64,000 nucleotides of DNA from Coturnix japonica (Eukaryota; Chordata; Aves; Galliformes; Phasianidae): positions 166,139,438-166,203,437 of the forward strand of contig NC_029516.1 of assembly GCF_001577835.2 (NCBI RefSeq). Direction: 5' to 3'. Below are positions 1 through 11,854 of the stretch, one piece after another (position 1 is the stretch's first letter; each line of letters starts with the position of its first letter). The notes under the pieces are model-generated. The model did no database searches. It was given only the letters and a program-made list of their open reading frames with translations, and had not been told where the DNA came from. The position numbers were made by a program, and so were the translations under genes.

Positions 1-152
1 CAGGTGACGGAAGCCTCATCCCTGGGGACACTCAAGGCTGGATGGGGCTCTGAGCACCTTATTGAGCTGTAGTGTCCCTGTTCATTGCAGGGAAGTTGGA
101 CAAGGTGGCTTTTAAAGGCCCCTTCCAACTCAAACAATTCTATGGTTCTATA
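1..152 (+). mobile_element. CR1 LINE 3' end fragment
   Basis: This is the 3' end of a CR1 copy cut by the window edge. It has the typical late segment (CCCTTCCAACTC) followed by the ATTCTATGGTTCTAT octamer tail. Only the 3' UTR part is present. Confidence 0.8.
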
Positions 153-974
153 TGACCATATCTATGACATTGCTGAAGAGTGTCACCACCGCAGTCACAT
201 CACCACTACAGCCACGTCGCAGCCACAGCCACATCACCTCCTGGCATCCCCACAGAAAAGTGACTTCAGATAGGAATGCCTTAGTACTGTAGTTTGGTGC
301 CTGGCACACTCAGCACACGCTCTGCCCTTACAAAGCTCCTCTGAATTTAATACTGCTGAAACACACTCTGCTGCGTGTGGAGAGACTGAAATGGCAAAGA
401 TACAATGACTGCAACTCTCCTGAATGTTTACCATTTTCCATCCTTATATGACTCCCTCCTCAGAACATTAAAAGGAAAACATTCATCAAGGTCAGGCAAA
501 GTTTTGAAAGCAATTAGCTGCAAGTAAAATAAATATAAAAGCAATTCCAGCCTGTACTTAATGACAAAATGCCTCGTTGTTCCAGTCCAGCACACCCAGT
601 GTCCTTTAGGTACTGCCAGCATAGGGGACATTGACCCAGCACCCATGAAACTCATTTGGTTCACTTGTGCTTTATGTTCCCAATTCCTTAGAGAGGGACA
701 GCATTTAAAATTTTATTCCGAGAAGGAATTGTGAGAGCTTTGGAAGAAAGCTGTGTTATACATTGAGAACGCTCATTTTACATGAGCTGAGACCTTCTGT
801 TTGAGCCTGCATAGCCTGCTAGAATAGCGATGGAAGACCACAGAAGCTGGAGGAACCAAACCTAGTTCAATCTCAGCCCTTCAGAGTGACCTGGAGTGAA
901 CTGTCTCCTGAGTGGCAGCTGAGTTTTGGTTTAGAAGAAACTAAACAAGATAGAGACTTTTTACACAGTCTGAC
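153..974. other. Intergenic stretch, nothing recognised
   Basis: Open frames here are short and carry no family resemblance. I see no RNA gene or repeat that I can name. A purine/pyrimidine CAC-rich patch lies near 180-240. Confidence 0.5.
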
Positions 975-1272
975 GGTGATGGGACAAAGCGGATGGGTTT
1001 TAAGCTAAAAGAGGGGAGATTTAGGTCAGATGTTAGGAAAGAATTCTTTACTCAGAGTGGTGAGGCTCTGGCACTGCTGCCCATAGAGCTGTGGTGCCCC
1101 ATCCCTGGAGGTGCTCAAGGCCAGGTTGGATGGGCCCTGGGCAGCCTGAGCTGGTGGGGGGCAACCAGCCCATGGCAGGGGTTGAAACTGGATGGGCTTT
1201 GAGGTCCCTTCCAACCCAAACCGTTCCATGATTCAATGAGTCTGTGATTCTATGGTTCTAAGATTCTATGTT
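975..1272 (+). mobile_element. CR1 LINE 3' fragment
   Basis: The segment runs from the last codons of CR1 ORF2 (a decayed match to the RFRLDIRK-type end) through the 3' UTR to a repeated ATTCTATG-like tail at about 1245-1271. It is 5' truncated, as is normal for CR1. Confidence 0.85.
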
Positions 1273-2174
1273 TAATACACTAGCAATCATGCAAAGATAA
1301 TAATCAGTGCCCCAGGAGCTGGGAATGAACTGAGAGACTTCCTTTGCCTCCGGCTTCATTTACATTTTTAGACTTCGTCTTCTGTGGAGCATCTGGGCTG
1401 ATATCAAATGGCAGTTTGATTAAGGAGCAAGAACAACAAAAATCAGTGCTTTATACATTAGGTAGATTAACTGAGAGGTCTTGAAATGTAATTACAAGCA
1501 CAAAATCATCATCCAGTATGTGAATCTCTAGTGAGGTTGATTCTCAGCACTGTACTATTGAACTGCATTTATTGATGACTGAGTAGGCAATGAAATGCAG
1601 CCGTCATCCTGTACTCAGCTGGGCAAACAAATGTGATGCACTTCAGTATGGGCTAATGGACAGTCTGAAACAGATGACTAGAGCCAGATCAGGTGAATCG
1701 AAGCCTGATGCTCAGTACAAATACTTGCTGAAAGGAAGCCCTGAGTGACGCAATGAAATGTAATGTTGACAGTTATCTGGGAGGAGTCACAACCAGAGCG
1801 TGTTCCTGTTGCTTTGGTAACATCCCTTGTCTCACATTCAGGTTTTATGGAAAGATCACAGAATCCCAGAATGGTTGATGTTGGAAAGTTAAAACTAAAT
1901 GAATTCAGAATACAGACAAGGGTCAGCTTTGTCCATTAAATGTTATAAATGTTAGGACAATTTGCAAAGGGTTGAGGTGGCTTCCACATCACTGAAAATG
2001 CTACAGTGCAATGGGAAGCCCTTCTGAAAGTTGTGCTCTGTTTTAAATGGAAGTTTATTGAGGAGAGATCTGAATGTGATATCCAGCCCCAAAACCAGAT
2101 CAGAAAACACCACTGGTACATTCTGTTCACCTTCACTACCTGGTTACTAAATCCAAGTGTAAGGAGCATCTTAA
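1273..2174. other. Intergenic, no gene seen
   Basis: Apart from a short CR1 tail at 1856-1891, I recognise no exon, RNA gene or repeat here. It is ordinary AT-rich intergenic sequence. Confidence 0.5.
1856..1891 (-). mobile_element. CR1 3' tail scrap
   Basis: A short reverse-strand CR1 terminus (ATCACAGAATCCCAGAATGG then GTTGGAAAG) with no more of the element attached. Confidence 0.5.
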
Positions 2175-2512
2175 CATAGAATCATAGAATGCCTTAAGTA
2201 GGAGGGAACCTCAAAGCCCACCCAGCCCCAGCCCCTGCCATGGGCTGGTTGCCCCCACCAGCTCAGGCTGCCCAGGGCCCATCCAGCCTGGCCTTGAGCA
2301 TCGCCAGGGATGGGGCACCACAGCCCTTTGGGCAGCTGTGCCAGGGCCTCACAGCCATCTCAGTAAGGAATTTCTCCCTAACATACAACCTAAACCTCCC
2401 CTATTTTAGTTTAAAGCTATTCTCCCTTGTCCTGTCACTGTCCAGCTGTGTAAAAAGCTGCCCCCCTCCTGCTTTAAGCTCTCTTCAGGTACTGGAAGGC
2501 TGTGAACAGGGA
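2175..2512 (-). mobile_element. CR1 LINE 3' fragment
   Basis: On the reverse strand this reads as the end of CR1 ORF2 plus the 3' UTR. The tail lies at 2176-2190 (ATAGAATCATAGAATG). It contains the usual GATGGGGCACC block and the GTGACAGGACAAGG block. Confidence 0.85.
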
Positions 2513-3788
2513 CCTAAACATTGGATTTAAAGCAGACATTTGATTTCCAGAGATGCACTACTGACATGCATTTCTTGGACAGATGTGGTTGGTTTGAGAC
2601 AAGCTCTATAGCACTGCACTGGACTGAGGAAAAAGGAAATGGAACAGACAGATAGGAGGTGATGTACAATAGAGGCTGCACTCACTGCTGCCCCTGCTCT
2701 GCTGTTGTAGGTGAGAGAGCACATAAGTCAAGTCTGGGTCTGTGAAGTTTTATTTGGGCTCCAACAGCCATTGTACCTGTCTGGTGTGAGTGTCAGGCAT
2801 TTTGTTACTGGTCCGAACTGAAGAGTCTTCAAATCAGGTTTTGAGAAAGTACTAAAAAGTCAGGATGACTTAAGGCTCTTTTCCCTTAAACCTTGCAGCT
2901 CTGTCGTGTCCTGTGAGGTGAGCCCTGTTTGTGCACCATTTCTCACTAACTATTTTAGGGGCAGATTTCTTCCATCTCCCCATTCGCACACCTCAGTTGC
3001 AGAGGTTTTAATTATTTACTCTCTAGCACCACCTAAACGCAGCTCCGGGTAACAGAAACCAGCTCTCCCTTTTCGGAGCCCAGATGAAGCCCTCGCATTG
3101 TCCTCACCAGGAGGCACAGGTTGCCACCATAAGCCATCACCTGCCACTTGCTGGATAGAAGTGCACCTCCCAAAGTCTTCGAGGTCCCTTCCAGCCCAAG
3201 CCATTCTATGATCCTACACCCGCAGTCTGTCCCCACTTACCATGCACCATGTGCCTCTGTTGGTGCAGCTGGGAGGTCCACTACTGACTGTGATGGTGTG
3301 CATGACCTCCTCCACGTAGCACAACACACTCTTACAAATTAGATGCAAAAAAGTAAATGAAGTTTCCACCTCTGGAATGTTCAGGGAACTCCTTAAGTTC
3401 TCCCCACAAACAGTCTGAGGTGGGGAGCTGAGGCCACACAGCTCTAATTGCTGTTGTGATATTCATGATGCTCCAGGAGGAATCCACATGTACAAGGGTC
3501 TGAGCTGGGGCTGCCCTGGGTTACCCACACTGCAGCCACAGCAGACACCATAATTACACCGCTGTGCTCAATCACATCATTATTTGAAAGACCACATGCC
3601 TAAAATGCTTCAGTGGTCATTCTGCAGGGCTGGATGGGTTTGATTTGATTCACTTTGGTGCTGCTTATTCCCAGCTTTTCCCACGTGCCCAGACAAGGAT
3701 AGTGAGGCCAGGAGCACTGAGCACAGCTTGCTGGGGGGCACATGGCTCAGAACTTCTGCAAGCTCAGAGAGCTAAAACGGAACGATAG
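2513..3788. other. Intergenic, no gene seen
   Basis: A small CR1 3' end at 3172-3218 is the only element I can name here. Short open frames have no recognisable domains. Confidence 0.45.
3172..3218 (+). mobile_element. CR1 3' tail fragment
   Basis: The last ~45 bases of a CR1 element, GAGGTCCCTTCCAGCCCAAG followed by an ATTCTATGATCCTA tail. Confidence 0.6.
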
Positions 3789-3856
3789 ACTCACAGAGGC
3801 ACAGAATAGCTTGGGTTGGAAGGGACCTCAAAGATCACCCGGTTCCAACCTCATCA
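3789..3856 (-). mobile_element. CR1 3' tail fragment
   Basis: A reverse-strand CR1 end: CACAGAGGCACAGAATAGC, then GGTTGGAAGGGACCTC. Only the terminal ~65 bases survive. Confidence 0.65.
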
Positions 3857-4164
3857 TAAAACAGGTGGAAAAAGGCTTCTGCTTTTGGCAGCTTGGTTAG
3901 ACCAAGTGAGGACACGGCTGTGCTGACAGAGCAGGTCTCAGGACATCCTCTGCACCAAGTGTTGACTAAATGAAATGGACAGTTGTCAGGTGATCTGCAT
4001 AAAAATACCTACTGAGATATTTAAACGGTCAGTTTAAACTAGACTTGGTTTAATCACGCTTAATTATTGCCTTGCTTAATTATAACTCAGCCTTAATTCT
4101 TTTTAATTTCTCACCCAATCTGTGCATATCACTCCTACAGCATCTCAGGACAGTGACCGAACTA

Positions 4165-4350
4165 GAGAAGGGCAACAGGCTCCTTAAGACCATCCAGTCC
4201 AGCTGTTCACCTACCACCAATATTGCCCACTAAACCATGTCTCTAAGTATTATATCTACCCTTTCCTTAAACACCTCCAGAGACAGTGACTCTACCACCT
4301 CCCTGGGCAGCCTCGCCACCATTACTTAAGAACTTTCCCTTCTCTCTATC
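4165..4350 (-). mobile_element. Diverged CR1 fragment
   Basis: A reverse-strand match to an older CR1 subfamily, with the CACCTCCAGAGACAGTGACT and CACCTCCCTGGGCAGCC blocks. It is more diverged than most copies in the window. Confidence 0.6.
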
Positions 4351-4552
4351 TAGATATCTTCAGAAATGGTTTCATGACTCTTACATGTGACAAGGCTGAC
4401 TTTGTGTCTTTATTTGTGTGGTACCACACTAATTATCTAGATAACAGACAGTAACTTCAGACCTCAGATACCGATGTCATGTGTAGTGTTATATGATAAC
4501 TGACCTTATGGTATCATGGCCTTCCTTCCCCTGGGTGCATCCTGATGGCAGA

Positions 4553-4690
4553 TCATAGAATCAAGAAATCTTTAAAGTTGGAAAAGACTTCTAACATCAT
4601 CAAGTCAAAGCATTGACCCATCCCCACAATTCCCACTGAACTATGTCACTCAGTGTCACACCTCCATGTTTCTTGATGTCCTCTGGGCAA
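4553..4690 (-). mobile_element. Diverged CR1 fragment
   Basis: It starts with ATCATAGAATCAAGAAATC and GTTGGAAAAGACTTC, the reverse complement of an older CR1 3' end. The rest is poorly preserved. Confidence 0.55.
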
Positions 4691-5011
4691 CTGGAACTGC
4701 TGAGCCCATGTGTGGTCTGTGCTGAGGGCTAAAAGTAGGAGCAGAGGGGTGCCAGCTCCTCAATACAAGCAGGAATGTCTTCTAATTTAGCAGGGTTTGG
4801 GTATGTCTTCATGGTCCTCACACCTTGAGGTTCAGTGGTGTTCACGCCTTGGCTGGTTCAGTGTCTGCTTCTTGCAGTGAAGCTGTTACTCCTGGCATGG
4901 TTTGTAGGGTATAAATTGCAACTCACATTGATGATTTTTGTCCCAGTGTCTTAGACATCATCTGCAGGTGTGTGCACTGTGTATGATGAGTTGGACCAAG
5001 AAGAGGAAGGA

Positions 5012-5253
5012 AGAATCACAGAAACACAGAATGACCTGGGTTAGAAGGGACCTCAAGGATCATGAAGCTCCAACCCCCTGCCTGGCAGGGCCACCAAACT
5101 TCCATGTTTACTAGATCAGGTTGCCCAGGGCCCCATCCAACCTGGCCTTGAACACCTCCAGGGATGGGGCATCCGCAATGTCCCTGGGCAGCCTGTTCCA
5201 GCACCTCACCACTCTCCTAGTAAAGAACTTCCCCCTGACATCCAACCTAAATG
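5012..5253 (-). mobile_element. CR1 LINE 3' fragment
   Basis: A well-preserved reverse-strand CR1 end, from ATCACAGAAACACAGAATG to the CCCCCTGACATCCAACC block that corresponds to the end of ORF2. It is one of the younger-looking copies, close to those at 29.7 kb and 61.5 kb. Confidence 0.9.
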
Positions 5254-6132
5254 GATGAAGACCACAAGGGTACTCCGTGGCACTGCAATCACCCAGACAT
5301 CCCTACCTGAGGGTCTACTTTGTGTACTTCTGATTTGAGAAATGCTGTTTCCAAATGGGAAAATATCTGTGCTTCCTCACATATTCATTTCCATGTCTTT
5401 CAAGGGTGAAATTCACTTCTTTGCTTCTTTTTTTCCCCCTCTATTTTCTTCCCAAATCCACAGACCTCAAACCACAGAGAGACTCAGCTCAGATAGCTCA
5501 AATAACAAAGGAATGCTGACAGACCAGCACTGCCCTGAGCCTCTCCAATTACAGCTATTGATTCATCCGGGGTGAGAGGAGGGCTTTTTGTGCCACACAT
5601 CTGCCCAAACAATGAAAAGACAAAAAGAAAATGCTGAGACATGAAGATTTGGCCATTTCCTGCTTCCAAGGGCGTCTTCCATCTTATGTGGGAGGAACGT
5701 TTTTGAAGACTGAAATCTTACCATCCCCTCAATGAACGTTCTTCCCACTTCCAAACAGATGCAATAAGGCAAACCTGGACCACTGGCAGCATATGGAGGA
5801 GGGAGCAGCAGGATGCTGCTTCTTTCTCTTGTTTCTCTGGTTCATGGTTCTGTTGTCAACTCGGACCTCCCTGCCAATTGCATCTACCAAAAGCATCTCA
5901 AAGGAACACTGAGCTGACCCTCTGCCCCTGTAGATGCCATGTCATTCAGTCCACATCCACATTTCCTTTCTGAATTTTCTCCCATGGTGAAATTGCCTCC
6001 TGCAGAAGGTTAGAACCGCTGTGCATGTTTAACACTAGGGAAGTTATTCTCTTGTTTTCATTTGCAAAAGGCAAGGTCAGGCCTTTGTCTTCTGTCCAAA
6101 AACACATCAAAGGGAAAGTGTGAGCAGAAAAA

Positions 6133-6156
6133 CACAACAACAACAACAACAACAAA
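6133..6156. repeat. (CAA)n microsatellite
   Basis: About seven CAA units in a row, ending in AAAACC. Confidence 0.9.
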
Positions 6157-6870
6157 ACCTCTGTCTAAAGCATTTCAGAGTACTCATGCAGCATATTAGA
6201 GTGAAAAGAGCTTCCTGGCTCCTATCTGACTGTCACTGCAGTTGTTAATGTGGTTTTGTTCCATTATTAATGACACCAGCAGAAAGAAATCAGACCTTGC
6301 AGACAAACTTGAGAGACACTCAGGCAGCAAAGCAGAGGAAGGAGCCTTTAAAGCAGAGGGAATAAGTGAAGGGGGAAATAAAATACTGGACTTAATCGTG
6401 AAGCAACAAAGCTCTCCAGGTGTCTCTGATGCTGTATGGATGGTGAAATGAATCTTCCACAAAGTCTATAGATCATTCCCAGAGCTGGCTGCTTTAAGGG
6501 CACTTTGTAATTAAACATGAAAAAAATGCTTACTTACAGCCTGTGCTTTATTGTTTGATATGCTCGTGCTCTCTAGAACTGCTGCTTGGAAAAGTGATTA
6601 AGTTACACCCAGAAGAGCAGCACTAATGGATGAAAGCTCCATAACTCAGAGCAGCGTATCATTCCTCCATCTGAATGCAATAAAAACCTTAGTTAGGAAA
6701 ATGCGTGATGAATATGTCAAGGTAAGAAATCTCAGCTTTAATGACCCACTCGATAGCTTTCCTGTAAGTTTTCTTTGGTTTAACTGCTAAATCTGCTAGA
6801 GCTCTCCTACTGTATTTTGGGTAGCTGGGGGGACTGATCCACTGGGCTTGCCACAACTCAGGTATTAAGG

Positions 6871-6910
6871 TTAGATTAGGTTAAAATAGGTTAAATTAGG
6901 TTGGATTATT
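6871..6910. repeat. 10-bp tandem repeat, TTAGG-like
   Basis: Four 10-mers in register: TTAGATTAGG, TTAAAATAGG, TTAAATTAGG, TTGGATTATT. The unit contains TTAGG, but the 10-bp period differs from the vertebrate telomere unit. Confidence 0.6.
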
Positions 6911-7073
6911 TTAGACATGTTAGATGTTAATAAAAAACATAGCCATTATATGAACTCCTTGAAGTCAAACAGGTGGTGCCCTGGGCCAGGAAGCACCACA
7001 CTCAGACACTGCTGAGGGCATGGATGGCCTTTCAGAGCCCTCAGAGCCCTTAGGTGATGCTTCTCATGCAGTA

Positions 7074-7435
7074 AACTCACAGAACCATAGACAGGTTCCA
7101 GTTGTAAGGAACCTCAAAGCCCACCCACCCCCAACCCCTGCCATGGGCTGGTTGCCCCCCACCAGCTCAGGCTGCTCAGGGCCCATCCAGCCTGGCCTTG
7201 AGCACCTCCAGGAATGGGGCACCACAGCTCTCTGGGCAGCTGTGCCAGGGCCTCACTGCCTTCTTAGTACAGCATTTCTTCATAACTTTAAACCTAAGCT
7301 TCTCCTCTTTTAGTTTAAAGCCATTCCCCCTTGTCCTGTCACTATCAGATCACATAAAAAGTTGGTCTCCTTCCTGCTTGTAATCTCCCTTCATGTACTG
7401 GAAGGTCACAATGAAGTCTCCCCAGAGCCCTCTTG
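7074..7435 (-). mobile_element. CR1 LINE 3' fragment
   Basis: A reverse-strand CR1: 3' tail at 7077-7095, then the 3' UTR and the last part of ORF2 (GTGACAGGACAAGGGG on the minus strand). Same subfamily look as 2175-2512. Confidence 0.85.
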
Positions 7436-8289
7436 CTGTAGAAGTTGGCACAAGCGATGACTTTTAAGGCCATAAATCCTGCGAGCTGCTGAGCTGAATC
7501 TTGAGAGACTCCACAAGGAACTGGGGCAGGAGCCACCAGGCTGTTTGCTCCTTGCCCCACGTCCCCAGCAGCAGCCCTATGGCCTGGAATCTGATTAAAC
7601 ACTTCCTTAATACTCAGTGTTTTCTCGTGTGCTGCAGGGTATTTCTGGAGGCACAGGTTTAGTTGGTTGTTTTTTTCTTACTTCGATGTTCAATAATTTT
7701 CCCTCTGAAAAGAAGGAAGAAAAATGTCTTCGCTGTTAATCATTGATGCTGAAAACAAACATCTATTTCCTATCCCAAGACTGAACACTTGCCATATGCT
7801 GCAAAGCCAAAACTACCACTATCAGGGAAGCTCTCGTAATCTGGATTTCAATGTCATGGTTGCCCCTGTCATCAATAGAACAGATTAAATCAATGGAACC
7901 AGTGTGATACCTTTTAAATTACTCACAGTTAAATCCATTTGATATGAGCTCTTGCCCCATATGTTACGCTGCCAAAACGGGTCATTGAGCCAAGAGCCCG
8001 AAAATAACTTAATAAAGGCTTAGAGAAATGAATAGGGATAATGGCACAAAGTCACATCGCTGTGAGACCTTTAATGCTTTGAGGAATAAAACTGCTATGA
8101 ATGCTTGTGCCTTCACCTGATATCCTTTGAGCATTCAGGCACGTACCATGTGTCTGGAAGGTGGAGAATTTACCCCACTGTGAATAAAAGCTGAGCCCTG
8201 GAGTTCATGCAGGTTGCATCCTCTCTAGTCAAGGACTGAGCAAAGAGCTTGAGGGCTCCCTTCTCACCTTCACTTTGCTGCCTCCCCCC
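7436..8289. other. Upstream flank of VSTM5, no gene seen
   Basis: AT-rich sequence between the CR1 copy and the VSTM5 CpG island. I recognise no exon or RNA gene. Confidence 0.45.
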
Positions 8290-8830
8290 CATGCCCACGT
8301 CCCTCATTGCCGCATCCCCACGGCTCCCGCACACCTCCAGGGCCGGTAACTCCACCCCCTCCGTGAGCAGCCCGTGCCGGTGTCTCACCGCTCCTGCAGA
8401 GAGGAGAAATGTTTCGGAACTGTTCCCTAATACCCAACACGAGCCTCCCCCGGAGCAACTTAAAGCCGTTCCCTCTCGACGTGCGAGCAGAGCCGACCCC
8501 CACCTGGCCACAACCTCCATTCAGGGAGATCCCCTTCCATCTCGGGCTCAGCCACGCGGTTCCATTGGCGGCCAATTGCATCCCGCGGCCGTATCGGGGC
8601 AGCGGGGAGAGGCGCGGGGAAGGCTGAGCTGGGGAGGAAGAGGAGGGAGAGCAGCGAGGAAGAGGCCGGCAGCCCGTTGTCGCGGGCCCCGCCCGGTGGG
8701 GTCAATGCCGGCACCGCGACCGCTCCCCGATGAGACCTTTGCGGGGCTGTCGGAGACGCGGTGCCATCGTGGGGACCGTCACCTTGTGCCTGGCGGCCGG
8801 CTGGGCGCTGCAGAGTAAGTGTGCCCGCTC
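8290..8830 (+). promoter_or_regulatory. VSTM5: CpG-rich promoter of VSTM5
   Basis: GC- and CpG-dense sequence covers the first coding exon and about 450 bp upstream. A pair of opposed CCAAT boxes lies at 8561-8578 (ATTGG then CCAAT). No clear TATA box is seen, which fits a dispersed CpG-island promoter. Long frames that cross this segment come from its base composition and are not called as genes. Confidence 0.6.
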
Positions 8831-11800
8831 CCCTTCCCTCCTCCTCCTGCATGTACCGTGGGTACCCATCGCCCTTGGGTGAGATGTTTGCACTGCGGGC
8901 TGCTGCAGCTCGTTTGGGATCCAACCGGTTCAGGTGAGCCACGAGCACCGCATGTCGCAAATACTTGTCGGTGTTTAGATGTTGCGTTGCTGTGTTTGGC
9001 TCCGTGGGCTGCACGGGGAGCTCACGTTATTTGCAGATAGTTCAGTGGAAGGAGGTATCTTTTTAACGTTTAACTTGCCGTCATATATTGAAAAGAATTG
9101 CCTTTATCACAGCATTAGAAGGCACTGCTGGCTCAGCTCTAGCCAGAAACAGAGCAAAAGGACTTTAAATAAACATAGGGAACAGAAAACAATCAGAGCA
9201 ATTTGCAGCGGTTACCAGAAGCTCCCATCCGCTCTGTTTATCTCACGGTCACAAAGCCCTTAACATGGGTCTGCTCGGTCTCTGCTGAAGGCAGACTGAA
9301 AACAAGCACAGCCTGGGCAAGGATGCCACGGGGCTGTGGGAGGGCAGCAGGCAGAGTGAGCACAGGGAGAACCTACCAAGGGAGAATCCCAGCAGTTTGT
9401 GGTGGGAAGAGCTGAGGTCCCAGCGCTGTTCCCAGCTCAGCAGTAGCAGTCAGGCTGTGCCCAGGCCATGAGGGTGGGTGAGATGAAGCAGGAAAAGGCT
9501 GCCCCTGTGCTTTATCTGCCTTCGGTCTGGTTCGATTTCTGCAGGCAGGAAACCCAGTCTGAGCCTCTCACCAAGTGTCACTAACGTGCCATTAACTCAA
9601 AAACTACGTGCTCCAATTGAAACTCACATGGTTGGTGTTCTTCCAGATCCTCATGCAGGAAAGCCCTCATGCAAGTAGGATTATTGCAGTTACACATTAA
9701 ACTAAACGATCCATTCCGTTTAGCAGTTATGAACAGCTCCATAATCACATTAGTGGGAAGTATGTGGTAATTATTTTTCTGTATCCATTTTTTTTTTGCC
9801 TGGACGTTGGTGCAAAACAGCAACAAGGTCCCTCTGATGATGTGGGATTTATCTGCACTGGCAGGTAGCTGACTGTCCTGATGTAGCTGTTCTCTCAAAC
9901 ATTCCTAACACATTATTGATGTATCTGTTCTGTCAGACGTTATTGACACGTTATTCCTGATTTAAAGCCTACACGACATCTCCAGCAGCCTGCTGTGTCC
10001 CTCTCATCCTGCAAACGCAATGAAGTCTTTGCCAAGTCTTCACGCATTTAAGCTTGCTACAGTTCTACAGTTCTTGCTTTGGGGGGACGATTAGTTGATA
10101 AAATAGCTTACTTCGGTCACGGTAATTAAGATCTCCATTTAAAACCTAGAACTTCAAAGGCAAGTCAGGTACCGGTGAACACAAAAGCATCTCTCGATCC
10201 ATAGTATGAGGTCAGTAAACAAGGCTTTGTATTTCTTCAGAATATTTGTTGTCATTTTAGAGGGGGCATTAGGCTGACTTGGTCTGTCTGAAGTCCCTGT
10301 AAACTGGAACATCATTGTAATTGACTTTATAAATCATAAAGGCCATCCCTGTTTTGTTTGTTTGTTAAGTGCCTGGCAATTGAGTTGTAAATACATTACT
10401 GTGGAACACAGACTTTGGGGATGTAGGAGAAATGGAGCTTTGGACTGTTCACAAAAGACAGTTCATTTACCTCTGAGGAGGTGATGGGTTGCAGGGCCTT
10501 GAATGCTTACAAAGAAAATGCAGCACCTACTTCTCCCATACATGATAAAACGCATTAAGGATGAGGTTTATGAGAACATGATGTGATTTCCATTTCTCCA
10601 TTTGGGATAATCAAAAGCCCAGAGCTTCCAGAAAGTGTCACAATTCCTTCCCAGAAAGACCCTTCCAAACCGGTTCCACCAAACACTGAAACACAAGCTG
10701 TTACTTGTAACATAGAAACATTTCTCCTGACTACAACCAAATAAAACACGTATTTAGTCTTAAGTTAGACGTGTGCATTTCTACTGTGGTCAACAGAGAG
10801 AGAAACTCCTGTCCTAAACCAGACCACTAGGATAGAATGAATTGCCCTCCCAGGAAGTCCCACCCTGCCCAGGATACACAACTGCTGCATCCCTCCTACA
10901 CTCATCTCCCCTTTTGTCTTTCAGCTCCTGGTGGAGTGTCATTAATTGTCCCACAGCCCAACATCAATGCAACCGTGGCACAAAATATCCTCCTCTCTGT
11001 TGAGTACTCCTGTAGAGGCATTGCCACAGTGGAGTGGAAACATGTGTCCAGCTGGGGCACCACCAAAATTGTGGAGTGGAAAAGTGGGAGTTACATCAAT
11101 ATCTCCACCGGCTATAAGGACAGAGTGACTACTTTTGACAATGGTTCTATACAGCTTCTGAACGTGGGCATGACAGATGCTGGCTACTATTTTATCACAG
11201 TCACAGAGGAGTATGGAACCAACGCCTACGGCACCATCATACTCAATGTTTACGGTATGAACCTTGCAGGAGTTCTTAGCCTTACCCTGTGTTTAAACAC
11301 TGACCTGCTCATAAGCAGTTCTGTAACACTGCACATTTCTCTTTGCAGAGATTATCTATGAAGATTTACATTTCGTAGCTGTTCTCTTTGCATTTCTTGC
11401 TGCGGTATCTGCCATTTTGATCTGCTTCATGTGGCTGTGTAACAAATCCCTGTACCTATTCCAGAAGAAGACACATAAGCTAACAGGTATCTAAGAATGC
11501 AGCCAAGATAGATACACGTTTTTCCAATCTGAATTCTGAGACATTTGAGCAACTCACTCATGGTTTGAGTTTCTTTCACTTTTCATAGTGCTTTTAGTCT
11601 TGTACTCAACAACTAGTGTCACATTCAGGGTTCTGAGGGACTTATTATGTGGTCAGATGCTTTGGAAAGATGTACTTAAAGCCAAATTCTAGATGAGTAA
11701 TCTGGAGTTAATATTAAAAATGTCTCAGCTATTAACAAGGAGTTGTTAATTTTGGAATGCTGACCTTCCCATCCATTTCCCAATCAATAATTTCATCCTT

Positions 11801-11854
11801 TCATTTGCAGCAAGTACAACTGAAGAAATTGAATTGGAAACCATTGAGTGTTAG
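8730..11854 (+). CDS. VSTM5: V-set and transmembrane domain protein 5
   Basis: Single-pass type I membrane protein of the immunoglobulin superfamily. In mammals it is reported in neurons, promoting dendrite and filopodia formation. Coding exons: 8730-8814, 10925-11254, 11349-11486, 11811-11854, all with GT-AG junctions in matching phase; 198 aa, close to the ~200 aa of human VSTM5. Signal peptide is residues 1-28 with hydrophobic core VGTVTLCLAAG. The V-set domain is about residues 30-138 and carries N-glycosylation sequons at N43, N87 and N101. The transmembrane segment is about 147-169. The cytoplasmic tail ends TTEEIELETIEC, which matches the mammalian tail. The B-strand cysteine (C58) is present, but the F-strand position in DAGYYFITV is isoleucine, so the usual disulphide cannot form; the human protein shows the same, so this is a family trait. 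The gene is tail-to-tail with MED17. Confidence 0.96.
8815..10924 (+). other. VSTM5 intron 1, nothing recognised
   Basis: A 2.1-kb intron. I see no repeat element or RNA gene that I can support in it. Confidence 0.5.

Larger units (their letters stand above)
5254..7073. other. Intergenic, simple repeats only
   Basis: No exon or RNA gene recognised. The stretch contains a (CAA)n run at 6133-6156 and a short 10-bp tandem array at 6871-6910. Confidence 0.45.

Noticed and set aside
8249-8818. Long forward open frame (189 codons) across the VSTM5 CpG island, plus overlapping reverse frames
   Set aside because: GC-rich promoter sequence lacks stops by composition. Proline/arginine-rich text with no domain, and it overlaps the true VSTM5 first exon in another frame.
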